From Hypomesus transpacificus (Eukaryota > Chordata > Actinopteri > Osmeriformes > Osmeridae), in NCBI RefSeq assembly GCF_021917145.1, contig NW_025813746.1, forward strand, positions 47,501 to 111,500: a DNA stretch of 64,000 bases, in the 5' to 3' direction. How positions within the stretch are numbered: position 1 is the stretch's first letter; each line of letters opens with the position of its first letter. A program made the position numbers and the translations under genes. The notes beneath the pieces were generated by a model. That model was not told where the DNA came from and searched no databases. It saw only the letters and a program-made list of their open reading frames with translations. This document shows positions 41,164 through 52,900 of this stretch, piece after piece.

Positions 41164-42930
41164 ATATATACACACAGGCATATATACACAGGCACACACA
41201 CAGTGTGTGTAACAGGTCCTGTGTAACAAGTTATATAAAAGATCCGTAGCTCCTAGATTATAATTTACAGTACATTCAGTCATTCAGTAACATTTGTATT
41301 TGTTTATCCTCAGAGCCATACAATACAAACAGTGTATACAGTCAGTATCATAACGGTTGTTCTGTGAATAAATTTAGAAATGGATCAAAAATTGACTTGA
41401 CGGACTTTAGGGAAATTTACTTGCACATCTTGTCCTTGGTGTCATTCATTTCCGTGTTGTTAGTTGATGATTCATTAGAACATTTGTTGTCTAGCCTTTC
41501 AATCTCTCAGCAAAATGTAGGCTAATTATTTGGCTAAAGGATGCCACACACGTTGTATCAGACAGAAGTTGTTCTATAAATGTGTAGCACGACATTAAAA
41601 ACATTTTATAGTCGGTTGACTGATTGCGTTGTTGTCCCCAGTCAAAGGAATAAACACACAAGGACATCATAAACATTCAATGGTACTGTCTATTGAAGAG
41701 GTCTGTCCTTAACCACTGATCAGTTGACAATTAAAGATTATGATTATTTTATTACTTTTATACTGTTTGTAATACTCTGAATATAATAAACAATGTTTGA
41801 TCAATACTCTGCTATATTACGGTCATGAGAACATAACCCTTGGTCATGTCCAGGAGAGAAATATGCCTCTCTATGAATTATGTTGCTTGTATCATTGATA
41901 AACTGACATTTTGCTGTTTGCTTATGCCTGCATAGCCATAAGTTAGTTTGTCAGTGGTCACAATATTACCAAATTGTATAATGCCATGCAACTTTGAACA
42001 AGGCCATTTCTAGGAGCCCTATCTAAAGACTTAAACAAAAGCTATCTAGCATGCAGCGTCCTCTTTCTGTGCTTGCAAAGGCTGTGTTGATTATCACCCC
42101 CTGATGTTTCTTGTGAGAATTTAAAAAAAACTTGTCATACTATAACTGCCCTGATTCCTGTATTCTTTGTCCAGTCTTCTGAGATCCTCAACTTGAGTGT
42201 ATCAGACACCTGCACTTTATAGATCTATAATAAATACGTTGATTTTGTCTTGAACTTGTACTTGGTGATTCACTTACTTGACTTAGTACCCAATTGATGT
42301 GAAAGTACCATCTAATACGTCTTCAGTATTAACCCTGTAAGTTTGTCTGCAGTTGTGAATTTAATGGTGTAGAATCATGTGTTAAAGCTTAATATTACGA
42401 GTAATATCAATATGCTTGTGACAAATACACTTTCGTATCACGTTCTACCAATCTGCTGGTTTCTGGTACTGGATACATGGATGACGATCCTGGGCACAAA
42501 GAAAAACAGGTTTTATAGAAGGCAAGTAAATCAAGCAATGCTTGAGGGTCAAAAGCACATACTACCACAGTAGCTGTGACAACGATCTGACGAGGGGTGG
42601 TTGGAAAGCCGGGTTGAAGTATTGCAGGATGATGAGGTAATGGGCGGCAGGTGTGTAGGATCCAGGCAGTATGATACAGGCAGGATGGTACAGGAGAACC
42701 AGCAGGGGGCGTAAAAGGGACAGGGACCAGGCCGTGGCTGTGGTCGTAACACACCATTGCTAAAAAGAGAAGTGTATTTAAAAGGCAATATAAACAAATA
42801 TTTGTAATAGGCTACATTCATTAGTAAGTCAATAGCACCACCAAGTTAGCAAACACATCAAATAAACTCAATACAATTAAACTACACTGTTGCCACATGT
42901 TGGGAAATAACCAAATACAAGCAATATAAC
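41164..42930. other. spacer between the two ptprc units
   Basis: This AT-rich sequence has no recognised exon. AATAAA-type signals near 41,370, 41,650, 41,787 and 42,228 could serve a copy 1 transcript. Part of 41,343-41,440 resembles 21,635-21,700 (TATCATAACGGTTGTTCTG and TTTACTTGCACATCT), probably a shared old repeat. A near-consensus CTCF-type site (CCAGCAGGGGGCGT) is at 42699-42712. Confidence 0.45.
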
Positions 42931-43057
42931 CAATGTGTGTGGAACTCACATACACGCCCCCCACGTACACACATACACACACATACACGTTTAACAATAG
43001 CACACAAAATGTGTGTATGGGTGCATTTGTGTGTGTGCGTGTGGATGTGTGTGTGTG

Positions 43058-44206
43058 TTTCAGCTAGAATCGAGGCCTGCCTCACAGACATCTCCGCCTG
43101 GATGACCAAGCACCACCTCCAGCTGAACCTCGCCAAAACAGAACTTCTCATCATCCCGGCCAAACCCTCATCCCCTATGATCTCTAAATCACCCTGGGAT
43201 CTGTGACAGTGACCCCTTCATCGTCTGCCAGGAACCTCAGGGTTACCATGGATGACGAGCTCTCCCTCACAGCCCACATTGCTGCAGTCTCCCGGTCGTG
43301 TAGATTCACCCTCTGCAACATCAGGAAGATCAGGAGATACCTGTCTTAGCATTCCACCAAGCTGTTAGTCCAAGCACTTGTCCTCTCAAAGTTGGACTAC
43401 TGCAACTCGCTTGCCGGTCTCCCAGCATGCGCAACCTGCCCTCTCCAGAGGATTCAGAACGCAGCAACCCGCCTGATCTTCAACCTACCCAGACGCTCCC
43501 AGGTCACCCCGTTCTTCATCTCCCTCCACTTGCTACCCATCACGGCCCGCATCAGATTCAAGACCCGGTACTGACCTTCCGAGCGGTGAACGGGACTGCA
43601 CCCGACTACATCCAGTCTCTCGTCCAGCCTTACACCCCCACCCACCACCTACGGACTTCTTCTGACAACCATCTGGTGGTCCCACCTCTCAAAAACGCCT
43701 GCTCCCAACCCAAGCTCTTCTACTGTCTGTCCCCAATGGTGGAATCATCCCCCCACCCCCATCAGAGACACTGACTGTCTCCCCACCTTCAAGAAAAAGG
43801 CTAAAGACGCACGTTTTCTAACGGTACTTAAGAAAGATTGTTCGTTTATTTCCTCCAGGAACTCAATGACACCTTTTGAGGAACTAGTTGCACTTGTTGG
43901 TTAGCTGTAACTGATTTAGCTACTTGTACTTGCTGTGAATTATATTATTGTTGCTTGCTTTCCTCCAGGTACACTCTGGACACTTTTCGAGGATCATGTT
44001 GTTTAATTGTAACTTGTTTAACTACATGCTCTTCTGGTTCTACCCATTGGCTCTTATTTGCTTTTGACAATGTATGCTTCATGTTTTGGCTACCCACATT
44101 GTTTTTGGGGCTATCTTGTTGTTTATGATCATTGACCTATGCACCTTTTGCTCTTTCTTGTAAGTCGCTTTGGATCAAAGTGTCTGCTAAATGACTAAAT
44201 GTAGTA
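43058..44206 (+). mobile_element. 5'-truncated L2/CR1-type LINE, reverse transcriptase C-terminal part
   Basis: Broken frames encode the end of a non-LTR reverse transcriptase: ARIEACLTDISAWMTKHHLQ, then KLDYCNSLAGLPAC, RIQNAATRLIFNLPR, PITARIRFKTRY and NGTAPDYIQSL. It ends in GTAAGTCGCTTTGGATCAAA and TAAATGACTAAATG, an L2-type 3' tail. Stops and shifts make it inactive. It splits a sequence that is continuous in unit 1 (near 33,920), so it inserted after the duplication. Confidence 0.88.
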
Positions 44207-45381
44207 AGCTGCAGGGTGAGCGCTCCAGGCTGCTCTCGTTAGGTACCTGTCAGTCAGATGAATACTCCTGCAGAGAGGGCCAAACAGGGTCCATACCTCA
44301 GTAGCCCCACACCACACACACACAATGAATAATGATACAATACACAATGATGATACGAGCAATGTCTGTAATACACTTGGCCACTCCCCATGCCAACAGG
44401 AGAGGCCTGCCTCGTGTTTAACATGGGGACACACTGCCCCCTAGTGGTTTTAAAGCACACTGTTCGTGTGAACAGACTCATCCAGAAGTCATGTGTTTTC
44501 TGATGGGTTGTAGCTTGCAGAGTAGCACAGTGAGGAGTAAACAGCTTTGTTTGAATTGAGGAAATACATATTTTCTCATGAAGATTTGTCAGTGACTCCA
44601 AACAATAAACATTGAATCATACAGATGGTTCAAACATCTACGCTGTAGACTTTAGGTTTCCAAACGAGTTCAGTAACAGAGTTTTCTTTGGTTGTTGCTC
44701 TTTATAATTTGCTAATGAGTTAGAAGTAAGCGTTGAGAAGGAAGAAGAATGAGGAAGTGTGTTGGTTGCAGGGTTCGCCTCACTTCTCTGGTCAGAAAAT
44801 GCAAGCCCTTCAGCTTTGACCAGTGATGGGTTTCTGGGAACACAATCCCCCCCCCCCACACACACCCTCCCACCCCCTGAGGTAGACACAGTACTGCAGA
44901 ACATGATTACTGCATGCAGAACAGCCATGGCAAACATTTGAATTACAACTGTCAGAAACATTTGAATTACAACTGTCTTCCTGTGTTGGAAAAAGTTATA
45001 TTTCCGTTTTCGGTATGCTCAGTAGGACATTACTGTATGTCTATATCACCAAGTATCATCTGTCTTGCTGTTTGCATTCATATGTATTTTTGTGTGCTCG
45101 ATGTGAGTTAATTTGGTGAAACCTTGGACTTTGTGTGAGCAGGCCCCATGCTGACATGTGGAGGATGCAAGCAGAGGGAAAGGAAGCTAGCATATCTACC
45201 ACTGTTTCTTTTTTTTCTTTTTCTTTTTTATCTCGCCTCCCTGTGGTCACAGCTGCCCTGGCAGAAAGGAACAGCCTTGTTTTAAGTGGTGTTCTGTGTT
45301 TCAACGTCCCTTGCCTCCTTGTCTCCTTGCCCTGTCTCCTTTCCTAGTTTCCTTACTGGAAAACTGGGAGCCTGGTTTCAG

Positions 45382-47171
45382 CAGGGCAGTGTGTCAGAAT
45401 ACTCCCACCTGTGAGAGGGAGGGGAAGAGCCCCCAGAGAAGAGGAGAGAGTCGAGGCCGTACTTTAGATAGGTGTAGCCACGGTGTGAAACAAACGAAAG
45501 AAGCGAAGACAAGAGAGTCAAAAACCAAAAGAGAAAAAAAACAGATGAGGAAGTGATGAAATTCAGGACAAAATGACACATTTCTCAGACTTTTTTTCTG
45601 GCCACTTCCACAGCCACTGTACAGACAAACACAGTGGTTAAACACAAGAGACAAACAGTTTACCATCTTCTTGAAACAAACGCAATGCCCTGGAATGGAA
45701 TCTGCATGTACCTCCTCTGTCAACATAGAATAGTCAAATGACCAGAGCATTAAAAACATTTAAAAAAATATATATCTAAAAACTTATTCTGATCTACAAG
45801 CAATCTCTATCTCTATTTTCCATCTCACCATCTCACTTCTACTTTCTCTCTCTCTACCTCTTCTTGCTCACTCTCTTACTCTCGACTCTTCTATAACACT
45901 CTCCACTACACTATATATCTCCTCTATAACACTCTCTACTACACTATTTATATCCTCTCTAACACTCCACTACACTATATATCTCCTCTCTAACACTCTC
46001 TACTACACTATATATCTATGTAAGGCATGGAGAAACACTAAGGAACAGGAAATGATGTAAGAACCGTGCAGAGATCTGTCAGCCCCTCATCTGTAGCACG
46101 AGTCACGTCCCTCAGAAGGATTGACCCTCGTCCATCCACACGTCGGGGGTTGGACAACAGCTCACAGTTTATGGATCATTCTAGATGGAACTGTAGTTCT
46201 AGCAGCCATGGCGCCTTCTTCACCGACAGTAGATCAAAACTGAAGTTTTCTGGCAGTTACTTCCGGTATTAGTCAGATATGTTCCAGTGTCACTACTGTG
46301 CTCTGTGGAAACCCCCACACAATACAAATCCCAGTGACATTTAACTTATCTATTTTAAGTCCATCTGACACCTATTGTACTACACACAAGACACCTTAAT
46401 CTGATTTGCACTATGCTGCCCATTCATATTCTTATTTGTATTTTATATTTTACATTTTCATTTTTAGGTTGTTTAGTTCTTAGAATGAGTAAGACTATTT
46501 TACTTTTTTACTTTTAATTTTAAGATCCGTATATGTTTATTGTTTGCACCTTCCTGCCACAGAAAATTCTGTGTTTGTGTAAACCTACATGGCGAATAAA
46601 CCAAATTCTGATTCTGTGGTCGGATCTAGATTCCTAGTTGAATCTGTCCTGTGGGTGCAGCCTAAGCAAGTGCATGTGTCTTGGAAGGCTAATGTGTAGC
46701 CCTGGGCAGCTGGGCCTGAGTTTTCGAAAACAGTTTTCATTCATGCTGAGTATGACTGCAATTCACTTAAACGCTTGAGTGGTCCAACATATTAACTGTT
46801 TTGTAGACCTCAATGTCTGTGTTTGTATTTCTTTTCATTTCACCACTGGTGCTGGGTCGAGGCCTCGGACACACAACCCTCAAAAGGACTCTCCTCTCCC
46901 GGTTGCCATGGTTTCTCCTGCTTGTAAACATCAGTAAAGGATGCTCACCCATCAAACGCCAAACCCTAGGTAGGGAGATCTCGGAGATTTGACAAATCGA
47001 TAACTTGATAACAGAATGTTTAGTGAACAGTTCCTTTCTGCAGAATAAAGTTGTGTGTTTCTTTTTCCCCCCCGTGCTTGCTGTGACTCCTTATCTTTCA
47101 ACCCCCCAGATTCCCCATGTTTGCTTTTGTCTCCATCTTCAGCATCAACCACATCTCTCTGTGGCTCTTTC

Positions 47172-47207
<36 letters not shown>

Positions 47208-47555
47208 TTCGTATTCGCTGGTTCAGTTCACCAACCCCCAGATGCCGTCTGGGTAAACAGGATCATGTCTTTCATCCGACATCACACCTTGTCTCAAGCA
47301 GCCAGACCTTTTAGCATTCCTCTCCCCTTACATTTGCACTCTTGTGTTTAACAGAAACTGTGATTCAAACTGATGTATGAAAGTGTATGAGCTTTGTATT
47401 ACATCTGTATTACAGTGGTGGTATTTCAGGGAACATCTTCCTTCTGTCCATGGGCACATCCGTTATCACTTTCCCCACCTCCTCTGGTTGGAGGGAAGCG
47501 CTCAACTGTTTCAGAATGTCTCATCAGACAAGTGATAGCGAGTGTGTTTCACTTC
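45382..47555. other. 2.2-kb segment present only in duplication unit 2
   Basis: Unit 1 is continuous across the equivalent point (near 35,100), so this is an insertion here or a deletion there. It contains a 32-bp tandem repeat (45890-46018), an ATTCTG-rich 3' end preceded by AATAAA (about 46,595-46,615) typical of retroposons, and a CT tract (47,175-47,205). No coding region was recognised. Confidence 0.6.
45890..46018. repeat. tandem repeat of about 32 bp, four copies
   Basis: Units of the form CTCTCTACTACACTATATAT repeat with small indels. They lie inside the unit 2-only segment. Confidence 0.75.
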
Positions 47556-48103
47556 TGAATGACATTTGGAGCCAGCTAAGCAAATCAACCTGGTTAGAGA
47601 TCTAGTAAGCAGATCATGTTGCAGTTTAAAACATCCATTAGATATATTTTTGTGCTTGACTCCATGAGTCTATGGAGTACATGATGTAGAGGACTGCAGG
47701 CACTCTGAAAAGTATGTCGTATTTGAATAAATGCATCTGAATCTGATTGAATGTTCAAAAGTGTCTGACACAATCGAAATGCCTGTGGATTGGGCTTTGA
47801 CTGAAAGAAAAGAGTTATAGGGTCCGGTTAAACAGGGACTTCCTGTTCAGAGTGGCGTGGATAATATACACTTCCTGTAAAGTAAAGCAAGGTAGTATAT
47901 GTACTGTGACATCACTGGCTGAGTCAGTAGACTAGATGCTAGGTCTGAGGTTTGAGGAACACATCCAGGAAGCTGGGCTGACAGATAAGAGCAGGGTGAA
48001 AACGCACCGTAACAAGAAATAAACCAGACAGTATTTCTACTTATTTTTAAGTTTGAAACAGAGGCTCTCTGTTTCTTTCCGTGTTTGATCTCCATCAGGA
48101 CGT

Positions 48104-48133
48104 ATGGTGTCTGGACACATCAGGTCTTCATGA
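48104..48133 (+). promoter_or_regulatory. ptprc: upstream ORF ending 1 nt before the ptprc start
   Basis: A nine-codon uORF has the same peptide and spacing as in copy 1. Its TGA ends at 48133 and the main ATG is 48135-48137. Confidence 0.45.
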
Positions 48134-48134
48134 T

Positions 48135-49754
48135 ATGGCAGGTCTCGGTGGGCCGAAGGTCTTGCTGCTTTGGGCTGGGTTGCTTGGCTTGGCCAGATGT
48201 AAGTACTCATTTTCAAGTGATCATAATGTTGTTCGCTTTTGGAATAGCTGGAATATTGTGGATGTGATGCTGTACTTTGTTAGCGCTCAGATCGGGGGAT
48301 ATGGAAGTACTCAAAAAGGCAAGAATCAGGGTTTCACACACATTTTATGTTGTGTGTCAATCCTGAAACCATTAAGTTTAGGCAAGCAATGTTTTAACTT
48401 GTTGCATTTGGTATGGCGGTTTCGTACTGGATATTTTTTTGATAGGATAAAGTGCTATATTTTATACAGTATTCGACCATCCCCTTATTTTCTTGTAAAG
48501 CTTCGATAAAAAGCGGCAGAATTTGACTACATTTCTGAAAGACCTCAATCTTAATTCTTCCTAAAGATGCAACAGCAGCTTAAGAGGACATCCAAAATAC
48601 GTAGCAGCGATTACCAAAGCGTGATGGTCTTCGAATTGTCTTGAAACCAAAAATTTGAAAACAGTTTATGTAAATGTATTACACTGGTTTCACTGCTGAC
48701 AGATGATGTTTTAAGTCCTAAATTGTACAGTTGAAAAAGGCCTATGTGAGTATTGTGTTACTGGCTGTGTGTACGAGTGTGCAAATATATATTTGACATA
48801 AATGATAAGCTATCGGGGATGAAGAGATGGTCTGGGTGTGTCCCATTAAGAGGCTATGAAGTGTGTACGCGCATGTTTGCATGTGTGTGTGTGTGCACGC
48901 GCATGTGTGTATGTGTGCAGGTGCATGTGAGTCAACTCAAGTTCCTATTCCTCTAGCATGGATCCCAGGTCACTAGCATGTCATTTCTACAGTGTTGTTG
49001 GTTTTCTGCACACAGAAAGATTTGACAAAACATATAGTAACATACAACAATATGGACAACATACAGATGCTTTTCTCCAAAGCAAGGCACCCCCCTTAAG
49101 GATTCGAACCTGCAACCTCATGATCTGCTGTCAAATACCCTACTTCTGAGCTGTACCTAACCATTTACATTTAGTCATTTAGCAGACGCTCTTATCCAGA
49201 GCGACTTACAGTAAGTACAGGGACATTCCCCCCGAGGCAAGCAGGGTGAAGTGCCTTGCCCAAGGACACAAGTCATTTTGCACGGCCGGGAATCGATCTG
49301 GCAATCTTCAGATTACTAGCCCGATTCCCTCACCGTTCACCGTACACCGTCAGCCAGTAGCATGCCTGAATCGAGACGTCCTGTAGCGTGACTGAGATAA
49401 ACTGGCATCATTCTGATCACAGCGCCCCCCTTCTTGGTGATGGCGATCCGTGTGCAAGACACAAGGCTTGGGCACGGTTTTAGGAGAGCTCACGCAGTGT
49501 AGTCGCACAGCCCTCTAGTTGACCACTTCCGTGTTCCATTTTAAGCTCGCTGCCTGCACCTCCTGTCACAGGCTGAGACTGAGCACTTCCTGTTGAAAGC
49601 AAAGATGGAGTTTTAAGAAATTGTTTAGAAAAGAGGAAGCCTTGAAGCTCCGGAACGAAGAAGTTTGCTTTGAAATGATCAGAATTACAACCATCTGTCT
49701 GTCTGGGTACAGGTGAAGGATTCTCATCATTAAGACACCTAGTAGTAAGGGAGA

Positions 49755-49848
<94 letters not shown>

Positions 49849-49851
49849 GAC

Positions 49852-49932
<81 letters not shown>

Positions 49933-52900
49933 GAAAGAGAAAGAGGGAGTGAGAAAGAGCCACAGAGAGATGTGGTTGATGCTGAATGCAGCTCGCCTCT
50001 GTCTCTCTGTTCTGGTATGATCTTTTACACGTTACATTCTGTGGGTGGTTTCACACCTCCTCAGCCCTCATGCCATTGAGAAGAAAGACTATGACTAAAG
50101 AAGAAAGCCACAAGGCCTCCAAGAAAAAACGAAAGCAAAACGAGTCCGCCATTTCACAGTCAGACTCTCTGAAGCTTCCCCTGTTTTGATAGCATTTTTT
50201 CTTTTTCGTTACAACTTTCTCTGCGGAAGTCTATAACCTGAAGGGTTATGTTTACAATTTGTAACTTTGATCATTTACGGTATGAGAAAAATACAATGTA
50301 CTGTATCCCTTGATCCCTGAACTGAAAAGTGGCAGGTAGATGAGGTGTGTAAATATATATGATGGTGAATTGTGTGTTTTGGATGTGTGTTTTTCTCCTC
50401 CTGGACCTGGTTTATCAAACGCCATTTTCTAAAGAAGAAGAAGAGAAAAAGAGGCACATAGGCTTGATAGATGTGATACAAGCTACAATATTTTACATGT
50501 GTAAACAGCTATAACACGTACCTGCAGTTATAACAGTCAAAACATGCACTGTATACATGTTATACTAGCATGACAAACTAAGAACCAAAAACACACAAGG
50601 CCTCCTTTGTCAGCCAGGAGTGGGTGGAGGAGAGAGGAGTGGGTGGAGGAGAAAGCTGTAACAGCACTGAGCATGCATCTCCAGCATCGCAAACAGAGCT
50701 TGACTCAACCACATCCTGGGGCCTAACAACCTGTCTTTCAGCTTCCAGATCCTTCCGCCTCTCCTGCTCTAGTGCCTATGCGTGACTGTGTCTGGACAGC
50801 AAGTCCATTTCAGCAGAGACAACAACTGTAGTTTATGTATCTTTGTCGTTAATATGTTAATATGAGTGTACGGTTTATAAGTCTAGTCGACATCTTGCCA
50901 GGTAGGCCTAAAGTAAATAACATTATTTGACACAAGAAGGTACATAAGTAGGAATTCTATGTTGAGATCTTCAAGTTATTAAAGTAAAAAGAAAAGAAAG
51001 ATGCCAAGAAAAAAAATTAAACTAGTCACAACTGACGATGTCAGATGTGCAGATGTCACAGGCATGCAAGAAACGCAGCTCGAGTCTCCGGTAGCGCTAG
51101 CACGGAGAACGAAGCAGGAAACTGCGGCGGGCCCTGATGAAAGTAGCGCCTGCTCGCGCTGGAGCCTCGTTGCCGTAGCAACCTTTAGCGTGCCTCTCTT
51201 GCTTCTTGGCGGGGTGACGACTGTAGCAACACCCTTTTCCTCTGCCGGTTTTGCAGCATTAGAGCCCCGCGCGGGACTGGGAGGAAGTAACAGTCAGAGA
51301 GATGCAGTGTTAATGGCGAGGTGGCGCTTGTGTTGGCGTGATGATGACCTCATGCTCTGCTTGTTATTCTGTTTTCAGGTCAGTCGTCAGGGCCGATAGG
51401 TGGTGAGTTATGTTTTTTTCGCCCAACTATTCTGTGTTTATGAGTGCCTCATTGATGAAAGCCTAGGGATTACTCGCTTGATGCATTTGTTTTAAGTGAT
51501 CAGTTGATATCAAATGACAATCACAGACAGGAAGAAGCAGTAAGGTGATTGAATAAGAAGTAATAGGCCATCTTTTAAACAAATGACGAGCAGTAGTAAA
51601 AAAATAAATAAACAAAAAATAAAGTTGTTATACTTAGAGTAGAGATGAGTGTATCATATTTAAAGAAACCTTTGTTTAAACTGATATGGTTTGGTGACAG
51701 GCTCCACTCCTCCAAGCACTCCTCCAACCCTACCCACAAGCACCTCCACCTCTCAGGCTTCGAGCCAAACTGCACCACCAAACGGTAACCTATCTCTCCC
51801 TCACTTCTGTCTGTCTGGCACCCAGAACACTCTCACACACAAGCCCAGTGAAACGTGTTAACCCTCCTCACCATCTTAATACTGTCTTCCATTTTGCAGT
51901 CAGTGAGCAGACTGACCTCTTGACAACGACACCCTCTGACCTTCCAAGCACTTCCAACCAACAAACAAACCATTCTGCCCCAAACACTGTCGCCCCCAGC
52001 CAGGCATTACCCGCAAGCAACTCCACCACTCAAAATCAGTCCTTACCTACCCCACCTACCCTCACTCCAACCTCTCTTGCAAGCACCCCTCCCAGCACCA
52101 AGCCAGTCATCCTCACCACAGGTTGGAGCCTTCTCACTGAGATGGCGATTTACGATATCTAACTGACATCACATGTCCTTGCCGCTAGCTGTCTGGCTAG
52201 CTTGTTTTGTACTTCTTTTGAGTGGGTTCCTAATCTGTGTGGTCTATTTTTTTCAGGCACCCAGACTCCACCAAACTGTGAGTTATTGTTTCCTTAAATT
52301 TGCATTGTTAGTCACTTTGTCGTAAAATGTGTAGGAACTGCTGTAGCAACGGTATCCAAACTGGCATATTTTAGCGACTAGTTAACCTCTTGAAATGTAT
52401 CACCAATATTCAGGCCATTAAGAAGCTACAGTACACATAAACTACCATACATAGAAAGTATACAGTAGTACAGTGTAATTTAGTCACTATGAATCAGAAT
52501 TGAAAAGTGTTCCAGATCCATCAGAAACATTTGTCTTTAACGTTTCGGTTTCCAGGCACATATTCAGTGGAAAACATCAAACATGACTTACGGATCAACA
52601 TTCCCAGATCGAATACATCTGACCCTGACGACTATGTCATTAGTCTTACTGATATGTCAGGCAACAAAAGCACATATACGGTGGAAAACACCACACCAGG
52701 CTCGGAGATCAACATTACCAGATCAACTACATCTGACCCTGACTATGTCATCCGTCTCACCAAGATGCCAGGCAACAGATGGAAATTCAAAGATCCCCTG
52801 AAATGCACAAGCATTCAATCAAGCAATCCACCAGTCAACTCCACTCTCTATACACTCTCCTGTCCAATATATATGTTAAAGCCTTGTACCAACTACAGTG

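Noticed and set aside
51001..51399. 132-codon ORF upstream of the ptprc variable exons
   Set aside because: It is out of frame with the ptprc exon it enters, begins in an A-rich run and resembles no protein I know. Kept only as a possible promoter region.
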